Source of the DNA: Corticium candelabrum
Lineage: Eukaryota; Porifera; Homoscleromorpha; Homosclerophorida; Plakinidae
Assembly (NCBI RefSeq): GCF_963422355.1
Contig: NC_085098.1
Span: 3,398,632 to 3,462,631 of the forward strand
Reading direction: 5' to 3'
Length of the DNA stretch: 64,000 nt
Shown here: piece after piece, positions 40,732 through 53,768 of the stretch
Layout of the letters: every line of letters starts with the position of its first letter
Position numbering within the stretch: the stretch's first letter is position 1
Program-made: the position numbers and the translations under genes
Notes under the pieces: model-generated
The model's database searches: none
The model's input: only the letters and a program-made list of their open reading frames with translations
What the model was told of the DNA's origin: nothing

Positions 40732-40962
40732 AGAAGCATTCCGGAGATATGCGCTAGCTGCTGGCTTCGCCTTTGCTCTACTAACAGGAAATATATACTA
40801 ACCAAGTTGGGTATCTGGGCACTATCTCAGAGCAAACCCGGCAGATGTACATTCAGAACGTTTAAAAACATAAAAACTGACGGGGGCTCTTTCAAGAATT
40901 TTGTCTGCCAAGTGAAGCGGTTTTTGCACGCCATCAGATGTGCAGTTGTCCGGAATGCTCCT
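40732..40962. mobile_element. TTAA-target MITE inserted in the Ginger element (right arm)
   Basis: Same insertion as at 22466-22696, with TTAA on both sides (40728-40731 and 40963-40966) and inverted ends AGAAGCATTCCGGA / TCCGGAATGCTCCT. Confidence 0.8.
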
Positions 40963-41049
40963 TTAATGTGATATTTAATATACCTGGATGTGCCAACAAT
41001 CTTCTCACCAGCTATTGGAACAAAACAAAATTTTTGTTTAAGTGTTTAG

Positions 41050-41628
41050 TTAGCTATCAAAATTCAGCATTAGACAAGTACCATCACAAATACCGAGACT
41101 CTCGTAGTGATTCTCAGCATAGTGCCCCAGAATTAGAAGTGCCTCATGACGTGCTTTGTGGCCATTTGGTTCGATGATGATGTCAAAAGGGTCATCAGTA
41201 CCAGATACACTGCTAACTATTTGAATGTCATGGGATAATGATGTTCCTAGTGCCATCACTGCAAGGTGATCACCCCATGTCCTGTTTTGAGCAAGATTAT
41301 CTAAGTAGCTTTTCCAATCTCTGCCAGCTACAAAATTGGCCATGTCTAGAGGTTGACCAACTGAATCCTGCATCAACAACTTGATTAATACGTGCTGTCC
41401 AACACTGATGGAAGAACATTGGTAATGACTTACAACAAATTGGTGATCTCTAAGACAAGTTACTGCTAGGTCACGCAGTTCACTGTGGCTGAGCTTGTTG
41501 TTGGAATCAACTCGCTGCAGTTGGTCTGCTACTGCATGAAATAGACAGTTTCCATCGGTGGGCATTTGCCCTCTAAATGTTAGACCAGACAGCCGAATTC
41601 TTTTTTCGAGTCGACCTCTATTTTCCAT
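41050..41628 (-). CDS. Ginger OTU-family cysteine protease domain (right copy)
   Basis: 192 residues, about 97 percent like the left copy. The Asp/Cys motif PTDGNCLFHAVADQLQ and the expected catalytic His (AENHYESL) are both present, so the triad looks whole here. Preceded by the GPY/F exons and followed by the TTAA MITE and the ULP1 exons. Confidence 0.85.
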   Translation of the reverse strand: MENRGRLEKRIRLSGLTFRGQMPTDGNCLFHAVADQLQRVDSNNKLSHSELRDLAVTCLRDHQFVVSHYQCSSISVGQHVLIKLLMQDSVGQPLDMANFVAGRDWKSYLDNLAQNRTWGDHLAVMALGTSLSHDIQIVSSVSGTDDPFDIIIEPNGHKARHEALLILGHYAENHYESLGICDGTCLMLNFDS

Positions 41629-42084
41629 GATCTTTTGTATGTGTAAACATAATTGTTGAAGTGATAACTTCAGTTCTGAACTTTACTGGGAAGATTACAA
41701 CTTAAAATTATTTGCCGTACCTACTGAAAAAGTAATTCTTGCAGATGAGAATAGTCTGCTCATTTTTCGTTTCTTTGCTGACTCCTCATTTTGAGAGCAA
41801 AATCTTTCACCCACTGATGTAAATTTACTCTCTGAAACACAGTACATGTACCAAATTTCTTTTTATGTTTCAAAAAATCTTGCTATTAATTTACCAAATG
41901 TAAGCGCTTATGGTGATACAGTGTGCAATATTATCATATTCTGCATTGTCAGAAGAAAGTATGTTCTATTATCGCAGTTAATTAATTAGTCTGTTTCACA
42001 CATGGAGATGGTACATTTCAATGTACTAAGATGCCTTTTGTAGAGTAGAGATAATGCTCTTTTTCTACAAAAAATTAGATATAC

Positions 42085-42601
42085 CTGATGATACAGAAGG
42101 TTGGCTAAATTCCTGTCGTTGATGGAACGGTTTAAGTCTCGTAGCACTGTATAGGGTTTTACATATAGCACTGTCATTCTGCTTTCTCACGTAATATCTG
42201 CCTTTGCCAGCTCTCTCGGCAATCTCATATGGGCCTTTCCAACTCTGCTCATACTTGCTTTCTTTACGAGAAAGTTTTTTGATGTTCTGTAGTAGAACAT
42301 TGTCACCAACCTGCTCACACATCAACATTATTTATTAAACCATAACGTTTCTGAATGAAGGATTGCATTAACAAATCACCTTGTATTCTTCTTTTTTATG
42401 TCTGGCGTCACACTGCTGTTTCTGTCGTTTTTGTGCTTCTAAGATGTTTTTCTTCACATTGGTGTCCACCATCTTTTGCAATTGGACCATTTGTTGTACA
42501 GACAATTCAAGTTCATCATCAGTAACAGTGAAAGTCATGACATCATTTGTGATTTCTAAGGCATCAAAGAAAACATGTTTGCATTCTAAAAGTCTGTATG
42601 G
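42085..42601 (-). CDS. Ginger post-integrase region with GPY/F module (right copy)
   Basis: Two exons (about 42380-42601 and 42085-42310) equal to those of the left arm, with KKNILEAQKRQKQQCDARHK and YEQSWKGPYEIAERAGKGRY. The only clear changes are single residues (YYVRKQ for YYMRKQ). Confidence 0.75.
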
Positions 42602-43391
42602 CTATGGAAAAAACACTACAAGGCATAAAACACAGAACTCTTAATGCAAAATGACTCTGAACAAAGGTACATAACATGCAATAGACAGCAGAAACTAAGA
42701 AATTTTTAATTGGAGTCACTGCATGATTATATATTATATAAATAGTGACCAGAAAAGTGTCTTAGTGTCCTCCTAAAACTATAGTAGGAATTGCTATTGG
42801 TAGAAGCTATCTTGCTATAGCTTCTGCCTTGTGTGACAATCAGAACAGAAATAGAATTACAGAGTCTACCAGGTATGTATGTTCCATAAGCTTTCTAGTA
42901 ATGAGAGTGAACAATAGACATGGTGAATCTGATGTAATGAGTACTAGTCAATAGTCAATACGACTAAGCTCAATTATGACTTTGTGTCTCCATAAACCAA
43001 TTTGTGCTGTACAAGAGCAACCACATATAGCACAGCTAGATGTAATTGCCACTCATTGATTACACTACAGCTTTTCACTTTTCCTCTCTTGTTGTAATGC
43101 TTATATACTTGTGTTGTCTTCAAAGTACTCGGCTGAGGTTTTGCAGTAAGATCCCCATAGACATACATACTGCAGGTACATAGATTTTGGTACACATACG
43201 TTTTTAGTTACAAGCACGTGCATGGTCCATGATTATATACACAGAGAAACAGAAAGAATTACAGAAATTTTGCTGAAAACCTTTCAAATAGTTATGAAAA
43301 GCGATGCAACTGCAAATGTTGTCCGTGAGAGTAGCAAATGTCTTTTCTGTCATTAGTGTCATATACCTACATGCATACATACGCAGTTCTG

Positions 43392-43831
43392 ACCTTTTGG
43401 CTTTGCTAGCAGATCAACAGGAAGTCTTGCGTCTCGTCCATAAAGGAGGAAAAATGGCGAATATTTTGATGATGCTTGTTTACTGGTATTATATGCAAAC
43501 AATACTGAGTCCAAGTACTTGAACCAGTCACCCTGGTTCTCTCCAACCATCTTCAGAAGGGATCTCTGTAGCGTCTGATTGAACTTCTCAATCAGGCCGT
43601 TGGTTTGGGGATGGTAGGCTGTTGAAATTAGATGGTTGACTCCTGTTGTTTCAAATAATTTGTGGTTGAGGCAATTGACAAATTCCCTGCCTTGGTCTGA
43701 CGTAACAAGCACGGGCAGTCCGTGTCGGCAAAACAAAGTTGTGAGGAATTGTGCAACTTCTACAGCAGACTTGGTGTACAATGCAGCAGCTTCTGCCCAT
43801 TTTGTATAGTAGTCCATACAAGTAATGATGT
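43392..43831 (-). CDS. Ginger integrase core exon (right copy)
   Basis: Encodes the same catalytic segment as the left copy (SDQGREFVN, TNGLIEKFNQ) with no residue change seen over 150 codons. It lies directly left of the TG tract. Confidence 0.8.
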
Positions 43832-43854
43832 ATCTAAAAACACGTATTAATGTG

Positions 43855-44078
<224 letters not shown>

Positions 44079-44124
44079 ATTGTTGCACAAATGTATAAAT
44101 GCATGAATGTGACTCAGATCTCAC

Positions 44125-44243
44125 TTGTGCCCGGTAGGTGTTGCAGGCAGTGGACCCACAAGATCTACTCCAATTCGATGCCAAGCACTCTTCACTGGGA
44201 TGGAAGTAAGCTCTAAGGAAGTTTTAGAAAACTTTGGATTTGC
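44125..44243 (-). CDS. First integrase exon of Ginger, present only in the right arm
   Basis: Acceptor (GATCTATTCTAG) and donor (CACAA|GTGAGA) frame an exon with TSIPVKSAWHRIGVDLVGPL and PATPTGHK. The Asp in GVDLVGP is the first catalytic residue of Gypsy-type integrases. The phase fits the core exon that follows. The left arm has no counterpart: its CA tract directly abuts the finger segment. Confidence 0.7.
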
Positions 44244-44399
44244 CTAGAATAGATCAATAACAGCTGATAACATTAAATATGCAGCTGTTGTAGATCATAG
44301 TCGTGTGCCAAGGACGTACTCTACTTATAATTTATTATTATTGTTGTTGTTGTTGTTATTATGTAGATTCCTGGTATTTTTTGCTAAGTTTGAGTTGTC

Positions 44400-44777
44400 C
44401 TACATTTGACATGTCTTACACATCTTGATGTACTGGTCAATGTCTTCACAAATGCCATGCCAAAAATACCTGGAGCATACTTTTTCGCGTCTTTTGTCTC
44501 TGCCAAAGTGACAGCCTCCCAAGCGATTGTCATGAATCGACTGAAGAATCTGCTCCTTCAACTCCTTGTTTTGAATCCACTGTCTCTTGATCTTTTCACT
44601 CTCACTGTTGCTTTCAGAGTAGTACAGAACAGCATTGTTCAGGGTCACCCTCTCACTAGTGAACTTTCGTATGGCTCTTTTTCTGCTTTCTGTAGCACCT
44701 TGTACATACCTTCCACCATGGGATTCACTCAAGTACCTAAACGCTTCTTGGTACGTAATAGGATTTCTATTTGACAT
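44400..44777 (-). CDS. Ginger N-terminal exon with complete H2C2 zinc finger
   Basis: 125 codons, MSNRNPITYQEAFRYLSESH to the finger: His in SIHDN, His in GGCHFGRDK, Cys pair in MCKTCQM, with YFWHGICEDIDQYI between. This H2C2 layout is the standard integrase zinc-binding domain. A splice donor probably lies just after CQM. Confidence 0.75.
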   Translation of the reverse strand: MSNRNPITYQEAFRYLSESHGGRYVQGATESRKRAIRKFTSERVTLNNAVLYYSESNSESEKIKRQWIQNKELKEQILQSIHDNRLGGCHFGRDKRREKVCSRYFWHGICEDIDQYIKMCKTCQM

Positions 44778-44944
44778 GATGAATTTCGACAGGTGTACAC
44801 AATCTGAATGCTTGAATTTAGCTCAAAGTCAGGGCTATAGCTGGTCAAATTGAAATATCATGAGCTCTAATTAAGTTATAGTCATCATTGTTAGAGAAGT
44901 GGTGACACATACTTCTTCTTTGCTAGCTGAAGACGTCTTTTCTT

Positions 44945-45140
44945 AGCTATTATCATGACCCACAACAACCTTGTTTAGAGTATAGGCAATTAAATGGAAG
45001 TGTTCTGTGCTGCAAATAAACCATTTAGCATATACTAGGGTAATTGTAATGACCCCACAACAATCTTGTTTAGAGTGTAGACAACTAAATGGAATTGTTC
45101 TGTGCTGCAAATAAACCATTTAACATATAATATAGGTAAT
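44945..45140. repeat. Direct tandem duplication, unit about 97 bp (right arm)
   Basis: Mirror of 18660-18855. Confidence 0.75.
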
Positions 45141-46789
45141 TGGCTTATTCTTTATTTTTTGTACACAAACTGCTTGTTGCCATGCTGTAGTCACTTACCT
45201 TTAATAGCACGTACTCTGATTCTTGGCATGAGAACTCGATCCTAACTCTCTCTCTCGATCTCTTTCTCTGGAACATTTCTCATCTACTAGCACTCTAGAT
45301 CTAATGTATTAGAATTTATAATGAGTCACTCTGCTAGTCATAATATGACTGTTCTATTCTAGTTATGACCTCTGTGGTGCATTTGCAGCTGTCTGTAGTG
45401 ATATGATGCCCAAGTGACCACAACAGGATTACTTCACGATCGAGTCTCTTCATTATGGCTTCTCTTTGTCCATCGAGTACACTTACTTACTCAGTTTGCT
45501 TGGACAATATTTTGAGTTTGCGTGCATGTAACCGTAACTCAACCAATGTTAGTTGCTTCTATTAAATATGTAACCGTAATTAAATGCACATATTCACAAA
45601 GCAGTTTGGACTCCGCAAGTTTTTCTCTTGGCTTTGTATGGCATTCGATCACTCGACATTTCATTATACCTAAATGTGTAAAGTTCACAAGTAAATTTGT
45701 TTGCATTTTTAATTTGAGGTAGAAGGTATCTAGGCTGGTACTAATCGATCCCCACCATTACTAAATCTAGAGAATTAAACATGCACATATAACACAACAC
45801 ATATAACACAACTTGCTTGTATGAATTTTCTCTCAACTTCCTGGAAGCATTGCAACATAGAATTTAGATCTACGGTGTCTGTACTTAGTTGAGGAACGCG
45901 TGCTACATGTTAAATTGGTAAGAGGCAGTATTTACCAAATTGTTTAGAACTGGACAATTTCAAAACTATTGCAAATCTTCATTGTAATGTTTCAGTTACA
46001 CTGTGCTGAACTTGTTGCCACCAGCACATTCTCACACATGTACGTGCTAGTATTAGCAGAAAGAGAGGTACGTACCACTTATTCATGAAAAGGTTACACT
46101 ACGCGAACACGTATGTTGTACAGTATGTCATCAAACAGTTGGTTGGAGCATTGCAGAACATTATTGCAGACTACTAGTACAACTTTAATTAAGTGCTATA
46201 TGTTTATAGTAGAATTACTAGGTAATTGAATACTAGCAGAGGGTTAACGTTGATTGCTCTTGTGAAGTGTTATAGTTGACCTTATAATTAGGTGTTGTAT
46301 CGCTGATAAAACACCTGCAATGGACCAATGAGCGCACCTAAAGGTCACGTGATATGTAAGCATATACTGGCATTAGGTTGAAAATATGTAGTTGATAAGT
46401 AAAACTGCTTATGCAAACTTCTATTATGTAAATCATTTCCAAAAAATTAATAAGTAATATCAATTTATTAATCTTAATAATAATGTTCTTTAGGTCTGTC
46501 TTCAAGTGTAGATCAGTACAGCATAATTGTGAAATCTTTAGGTAGTTTGTATACTGTTCAATTTTGGTATACGTACTTTCTAATCTAATTCTAGTTGTTT
46601 AATTAAAACAACTTTTGAATCTAAGACATATGAATAATGAAAATTAATTATGAAATTATGAAAATTATAAATTAATAAAACATAAAAATTAATAAAATTA
46701 TAAAAATAATAAAAATTATGAAATAATAAAAAACAACTAATGAATATGGCATCATCTTGCAATATATACAAGTGCACCAATTCTTGAAA
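45141..46789. other. AT-rich noncoding stretch of the right arm
   Basis: Mirror of 17021-18654, including the E-box GGTCACGTGAT near 46344. No gene. Confidence 0.5.
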
Positions 46790-47853
46790 TCAGTTGTTAA
46801 TTAAACGTGTGCATATCTGATCATGCACTACTTCTGCAAATGTGCAGTTTCTGAAGCAAAACTACACATACAAACTTCTACTGGCCATGCTAATCTTTTG
46901 AAACAGTTTCAGTAGTTAATATTAATATATTCATCTATAATAGTTATATGTATCTCACTTTAGATGAAAAATGCTAATGAATTACAACGTATCCAAGTGG
47001 CTGATAGAGATGACACTTAATCAATGTGCTTCTTTATTAAAATTGTTTTTCTAGTGACGATATGAGTTTTCTACACACATATTAAGTTTGAAAGGAATTG
47101 AATGTTATCTTCATGTAATATTAGAGCTCCGATTATTTGGAATCGACCTATAAGTATGGACATATCTGATCACTACTTTCTACAAATGTGCAGCTTATGG
47201 AGTAAACTGCACATACAAACTTCTACTGGCCGTGTTAATCTTTTGAAAGAGCTTCAATAATTAATATTAATATCTTCATCTATAATAGTTATTTGCATAT
47301 TACTTTAGCTGCAAAGTGCTAATGAATTACAATGTTTCAAGTGGCTGGCAGGGATGGCACTTAATCAAGGTGCTTCGATCTGATTCAAATTGTTTTCTAT
47401 TGATGATATCAGTTGTTCTACAAAAATATTAATTAAGTTTGAAAAGAATTGAATCTTCTTGTAATACCAGCTCCGACTGTTTGTATTTGTAATTGGCCGA
47501 TAAGTATGGGCACATCTGATCACTACTTCTCCAACCATTCACTTTCTGGAGTAAACAGCACATACAAACTTCACTGATCTCACTGTTAATCTTTTGAAAT
47601 AGTTTCAATTATTCATATTTATCTCTTTATTTAATATAATTAGTTGCAATTGGTTGCAAAATGCCAATAAATTCGAAGCCTTCACAAGCAATAATTTATA
47701 CCAGCAACATATATAGAAGTACTACATAGTTTCAATAATATTTCTGTTGCTGGTAAAAATTGTTTAATTAATTAAATTGAGTATTATTATGCAAATATCT
47801 AACCACCACTTCTGCAAATGTGTGTATACAAGAAATAACTCTTCATGCAAACT
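46790..47853. repeat. Tandem repeat, unit about 345 bp (right arm)
   Basis: Mirror of 15951-17020 with the same number of units. Confidence 0.8.
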
Positions 47854-48699
47854 TCCACAGACCGTTATAGTTTTAAAAGGTAGGATACTTGATATTAATA
47901 ATTTAACGCTACAACTTCACTAGTAGTATCTAGCTGCAATATATACGTGCTATAAAATTTTTAGAACAGTAAAAATGCCAGACTATCTACATGAGCAACA
48001 GCATGTAAGTCTATACATCATACATTTGTCTTCACTACACATAGGTAGAATATACAGGCCATAGCTGTTACAGTTGAAAAGTATAAATCAATGCTTGTAT
48101 ACACTCTTGGTAAGAACTTGGAATATCTTGCTGTTCTTAGACCTTGAGCATTTCTTGATGGCATCTGTTAACTCAAGAGTAACTAGAACAAGTCAAAAAA
48201 TCATGTCATACAGTTAGATTTCATTAATTAACATCTTCACACATGCCCAACCAACATTTCAGTAAAGTTGACAGAGATCTTGGGTTCTATGTGGCACGAA
48301 ATTGCGGAACAACTTGTGTCAACCAAGTGAGCTAAATCACAAAAAACCTAGAAATAAGTCAGTACAAGAATACAAACTAAAACTACCTTCTACCGTCTAC
48401 ATATACTACAAAATCAAACCAAGATCTTGGCAGCTGCGGTGGTCTTCCAGGATCTTTCAAGATCTTGAGGTGTAAACACCCTGCGGCATGCGCAAAGATG
48501 AACAGACGACAGTTTGCTTCTGTATGCACTTTCTACAGCAAGCAAATAGACTCTCCTTGTAACCATTGCCTAAAACAATACGTATATTGAACGAAACAAA
48601 TGTCTTGTGATTTCTTGACCACACCCTTAATTTTTCTTGCAGGAACCTGCACTAGCCAAAACAGCAGGTAACACGGTCGTATTATTATTGTCGTACTCA

Positions 48700-49190
48700 A
48701 CCAGATCAGTCTGGTTGGTAAAGTCTATTACAAGTACCGGAAGCAAACCCTGCTTCAGAAGTACTTAGACCATCACAGCTGTCTAGAAAGAAGACATGAC
48801 TTTACGAAGGATCCGAGTAGATCCCAGAAGCACTGTTTTCTGTAAGTGCTACAGGTTGTGATGACCTGGAATAATGTCCAGCCACCGTGCAATACCTGCG
48901 TGCACTGTGCCCAAAACTCCCAAGACCACCGGAACCACCAGTGTTCGACAATGCCACATGCGGCTTATCTCCACTCGCAAGTCGCTGTACTTCGCCAACT
49001 TCTCAGCATGTTTCTTACCAATGTTGCCATCAGCAGGACAGCTGATATCAATAAGACGACAAGTGTTTGTCTTCTTATTTCTGAGACAGATGTCTGGACG
49101 ATTGGCTTTGATCTTCCTCGCAGTGGGGATGGTGGTATCCCACATCATAGTAATGTCATCCGTCTCCACAAGCCTATCAGAATGATGCCG
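48700..49190 (-). mobile_element. LINE 3' remnant (right arm)
   Basis: Mirror of 14560-15077: frame 48849-49169 with RPDICLRNKK, LIDISCPADGN and VVPVVLGVLGTV, and an AATAATAA-type tail (TTATTATTG on the plus strand near 48680-48690). Confidence 0.7.
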
Positions 49191-51219
49191 GTACTATTAG
49201 TGTGTCGCTATGCCCCTCCATAATGGGCAAGTGGGGTCTTTACCCCATCTGGGTGCCCACCAACCCAGCAGGTGAGCCCAGCGGGGTACATGTTTCGGTG
49301 CAGTCCATACGGCGATCAATGACTAGCCAATTCAATGTAGATTGCAGGCATTACGGTGACCGCGAACTCGTGCATAGCACGCCTAGTAGATATCAACGGC
49401 CACCAGGAAAGCATTGAACGTCATCGTCAACGGACCGTTCACCAGACCACAGAAACTCCCCAACGACTGAAACGAGTCATAGTCTCATGAATAAAGCTAG
49501 AGAAACATGAGAGAGAAAGACAGACAAGTTTCATAATTTACTATTGTCACTGGGGTTTGAACTATTATTATTATTATTATTATATTATTATTGTTGTTGT
49601 TGTTGTTGTTGTTAAACATGACAAACCAAAAGAACACAACAACTTAATTGATGTCATACTACGAATAAGCCAACCATACTATAACCAATTTAAAAAGAAA
49701 ATTACAATTATTATCATCATCAGAACACCAAATTATATTTATCTCAAGATCTATCAACTCCACTGCATTATTGCATCAAACAGCTCATGCCAGCAGCTCA
49801 CATATGCCCAACATAATTAAACACTCAGTTCAGTAATGTACCTCAGTAACCTGGGTTAGTATGTAGATTTAACAATAACACATAAACTTTCAAATAATCA
49901 ACTAATTAGACAATTGTATATCCATTTACTCGACTGCATTAGATTGTCAATTAATTAATTAATTACAGCATAAAGGTACACACAAGGAATTTTATGCACA
50001 TGCAGATTTAAACTAACTGCTACAACAGTATATTATACCCTACAACACAAGTAGAAGATTACAAACGAATTTCTATTCGACATCACTGCATGCGGTAAAC
50101 CACAAATACCGAACTATTACTATAGGTCTACACATTTGATTCTTCAAAAGCGTCAAAACATGTCTAGATACCCATTCCATACCTTTCACTGTCGTAGCCT
50201 GTCGTACGTCTATTCACACTAGATAATTATCTAGTGAATTAATTATCTAGTGAATTAATTATCTAGTGAATTAATTATCTAGTGAATTAATTATCTAGTG
50301 AATTAATTATCTAGTGAATTAATTATCTAGTGAATTAATTATCTAGTGATCGGAGAGTACAAGCCACCGATCACGACAGTTTACAGCTGCAGGTTGCGTA
50401 AACTACAAAGAAGCCCCTGAAGCCTGTACAAGCTATAACATGGCCAAAGGAACAAAAATAAAGGTGTGACAGGTAACACGCATGCGCTAAACAATTTCTA
50501 GGTGTCGGCAATTCTACCCCGCCCCAGAACAAATCCGCGGAAGAAGACAACATAAGACAGCGTCTGGAGATCCGAGGGACAACATGTGCGCAAGCGTAGT
50601 GCACACCTTTTAGTTACTGCGCTTGCGCATTTGATCAGCCGAAACAAATCCGCTGGCACACCAGTTTGTGAGTTGGAATGCTGACAGAAAAAATGAAGCA
50701 ACTAGTAATGGCTACAACAATAATGTACGGTGCTACTAAGCTCTACTGCTAACTTAGCTTATATCTATAAAGAAAGGTGCAACTGTAGTTTACATGCGTA
50801 ATAGCTAATAAACGAAAGATAATCGTAGCAGAAAGCGAAGACAGTAGCGGGGCAGTCTAAATCCGAGATGCCCAAAATTACATTGGACGTGGAATCGCGT
50901 TGATCCGTGGATTCGCGTTTTCCACTCAGCCCATCTGTTCAACATGTTGAGAGGATAGTTGGACACAGTCAGATCAAATTGTAATATTTTATTATGATTT
51001 ATTTGTCTAGACACAGCAAAATGTGCTGCGCATGAAAAGCATAATACTAATCATAAACGTAACTGAATCAGTAAGCAAGACTTGCAACGAAAATGACAGC
51101 TTTCTAATTAGGTGTGCATGTAGCAAGCAACTAGAGGACTCATGCACTGGCCAACAACCATTCATGCAATTACAAACTACTCATCTGTTCTTGCCAATAC
51201 ATGTCTAGTGAGTAAACCA
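49191..51219. other. Noncoding stretch of the right arm
   Basis: Mirror of the gap between the LINE remnant and the surface-protein gene. Holds the (TTA)n/(TTG)n run at 49562-49612, the expanded 16-bp repeat, and the GC-rich block with AACAAATCCGCGG near 50530. No gene. Confidence 0.5.
50217..50350. repeat. 16-bp palindromic unit, about 8 copies
   Basis: Unit AATTATCTAGTGAATT repeated every 16 bp from about 50226 to 50349 with almost no variation. The left arm has only about two units. Confidence 0.9.
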
Positions 51220-52329
51220 TCACCACACAACACATAAGAGAATACCGGCTGTGATAACAACTACAGACGCAGTGTTGAGGCCAACACCGCTTCCGCTGTT
51301 GTTGTCCTTTCCTTGGGTCGGTTTTGCCGTTAATATAGAGCTTTTGGTGTTCTTCGGAGCTGCACTAGCCTTGTTTGGTGCAGCAGTAGCCTTGTTTGGT
51401 GCTGCAGTAGCCTTGTTTGGTGCAGCAGTAGCCTTGTTTGGTGCTGCAGTAGCCTTGTTTGGTGCAGCAGTAGCCTTGTTTGGTGCAGCAGTAGCCTTGT
51501 TTGGTGCAGCAGTAGCCTTGTTTGGTGCTGCAGTAGCCTTTGGTGCGTTCGTAGTTGCGACATGTGTATTATCTATGGATTTGTACTGTCCGTCAAAGTT
51601 TCCGGAATTCATGCAGCTTGACGTTTTGCACTCGTACTCGGCGTTGCAGGCGGCGTTGTGGTGAAACACGTAGTTTTTAGCTTGGTTAGCGTTCTCTTTT
51701 CTTATTAGATAACCGCTGTTAATATCGCCACAAGTCATGTACAGATCACCTTGTACCTTGCAGGCTACGTCGAAATTGTTGTTACCGTTCGGACATCCAG
51801 TGGCGCCTGTTGCCGGAGTAACAGTTAGCGTGACATCCGAGCCGCTGCTAGTCGCAGAGGCTGATTCCGCACAACAGCATTGCGTTGGATCGCAGCGAAG
51901 ATCCGTGGTTGGGGTTTGTGTCGTTTTCGTGTACTCTCCCGCCCAACCCAAAGAGGCAGAGTCGCATGCTCCCGACTGACAGCTTAATCGACCGTCACAG
52001 GCGTCGTTGTCGAGGTCTTTGATAACGTAGGCAATCTTGCCGCTTTTGTAAACAGCAAAAGAGGGATCGTCATCGCTATCCGTACACACCGTCTTGCTGC
52101 GAACAGTACAGGACACCGTCGCTGTTGAAGGGCAGGATCCGGCACCAGACTGCCTGACCTGTACTGAGAGTGCGTTGCCCGACTGCGTGACAGTAGCGCT
52201 GTCAACGCAACAGCATGCCGATGAATCACAAGCTTCTCCCTTCTGAGGTGCAAACACAGAGAGGACAATAAGGAATATACCTTGGAAAGCACTCACAGTT
52301 GCAAGCATGTTGCACTGATGTCTTCTCAA
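51220..52329 (-). CDS. Cysteine-rich, probably GPI-anchored surface protein (right copy)
   Basis: Intronless, 369 residues, about 95 percent like the left copy outside the repeat. Same signal peptide, same two cysteine-rich domains (CDSSACCCVDSATV, CDPTQCCCAESASA) with all cysteines kept, then eight TAAPNKA heptads instead of five, a basic linker and a C-terminal hydrophobic tail (ILLCVVW). Substitutions cluster in the second domain and linker (for example ASSCPS/GSCPS, TSSCMNSGNF against ASSCMISGDF). Both copies have an open frame, so both may be expressed. The gene faces the left copy across 38 kb. Confidence 0.85.
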   Translation of the reverse strand: MRRHQCNMLATVSAFQGIFLIVLSVFAPQKGEACDSSACCCVDSATVTQSGNALSVQVRQSGAGSCPSTATVSCTVRSKTVCTDSDDDPSFAVYKSGKIAYVIKDLDNDACDGRLSCQSGACDSASLGWAGEYTKTTQTPTTDLRCDPTQCCCAESASATSSGSDVTLTVTPATGATGCPNGNNNFDVACKVQGDLYMTCGDINSGYLIRKENANQAKNYVFHHNAACNAEYECKTSSCMNSGNFDGQYKSIDNTHVATTNAPKATAAPNKATAAPNKATAAPNKATAAPNKATAAPNKATAAPNKATAAPNKATAAPNKASAAPKNTKSSILTAKPTQGKDNNSGSGVGLNTASVVVITAGILLCVVW

Positions 52330-52465
52330 TGAGCAATAATTCCAGTGCAGTACGTACCGACCTTATCTAGGCAGGCGGTGCATGTAACGATTGCGTACAA
52401 AGAAACCATTTTGCGCATTTATTACATACTTAGACTCTGACCTCTTGTCATTCAATTTGGTATAA

Positions 52466-53768
52466 TACATATCCCAGTCAGATCAACAATCCAGAGCCAT
52501 ATAGAGAGAGAGTCTATATATGGCTTTGCAACAATCAATAGCCTCGGTATTCCAGACTGCTTTCTGCACGTGATGGGAGGGGAGAGTGGGAGGAGAGAAG
52601 AAAGCAGTCTGGGGACAGTTCTATTGTAAGTGACTTCGGAAATAGGCGGTTTTCATCTTAATCGATAATTATCCACATTCATTAGGAACAGTAACAAGCA
52701 CCAGATGGCTTGTGGGATATTGCCAGAAGCTGTTCGCTGCCAGCCGACTACAAACAAACGGGAGAACGTAGAAAATGAGTGACTTTACTGAATCCAGTAG
52801 CGAGAAGGCAAAGACGTCGCGACCTCGTACTAAAATCGCTTAGCAAGCAGTTGATTGGTCTTCAAGGCTTCAAGTCGGAACAGCCGCTGCAATGGCTTGA
52901 TCGTCCGGTAACGTCTGACAAGCATTCGCTGAGTTATCATGTCATCAGGAGCGAAACTCGTAGCGCGTTGCATTTGTGTTAGCTGCACGCCACTGTGCTA
53001 TTACAGTCGTTTCAACATTTTGAAAAGAGGGGGAAAGGCAAAAAGCAACCAGAAGAGGTCGCGTAACTCTTCTGTCCTTTTAGAAGACAGTAAGAGGTAA
53101 GAAACGCACCTCATATCTGTGTACGTATGTTTATTTATAGTAGTATTGTATAAGTGTAGTTTATCTTACGATGGGCGAGCTATATGGCTTTATAACCCCG
53201 TTCTGAGTGCTGGTAAAGCCATATTGCCCACTAATCATAGGATAAGGTATTGATAACATGGTCACGTGACATGTAAGTATAAATGAGAGCAAGAGGATAA
53301 GCAGAAGTAACTTATTGCATACTTGCTGTGCAATACGCCATATACACCACCTCAATACGTGCTCGTGACTGGTCGCACGTCACGTGACCATGGTATAACA
53401 TCCAATAATCATTCTAAGGGATACTTTAGAATATGTCACGTGATCTTTAGACATTGTGATTAGTCAATATGGGGTGTTCTATACATGATAGAAATGTCTT
53501 AGTAGGTTCAAAACTGCCACCATACCAAATTCACAAATCGCATTACGTCTAAACGGCACATGATATATTTCTAAATATTTTAGAGCATGGTTGTAATGGA
53601 GTCCATGTATTTTATTGACACCTCAACCTCTCAGGCTTATCATCTAGATAATTGGATCTCGTTTGTGGTTCTGTCAGTTAGCTCATTGATAAGCCTTGAA
53701 GGCATTGGATCAATAACAATGTACATGGATTTCCACAACTCATGCTATAACTATTACATGGTATAGTA
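52466..53768. other. Noncoding stretch with E-box cluster
   Basis: No gene recognised. GGTCACGTGACATG (about 53261), CGTCACGTGACCATGG (about 53380) and GTCACGTGATC (about 53435) form a cluster of perfect E-boxes within 180 bp. A purine-rich tract AGGGGAGAGTGGGAGGAG lies near 52577. Confidence 0.45.
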
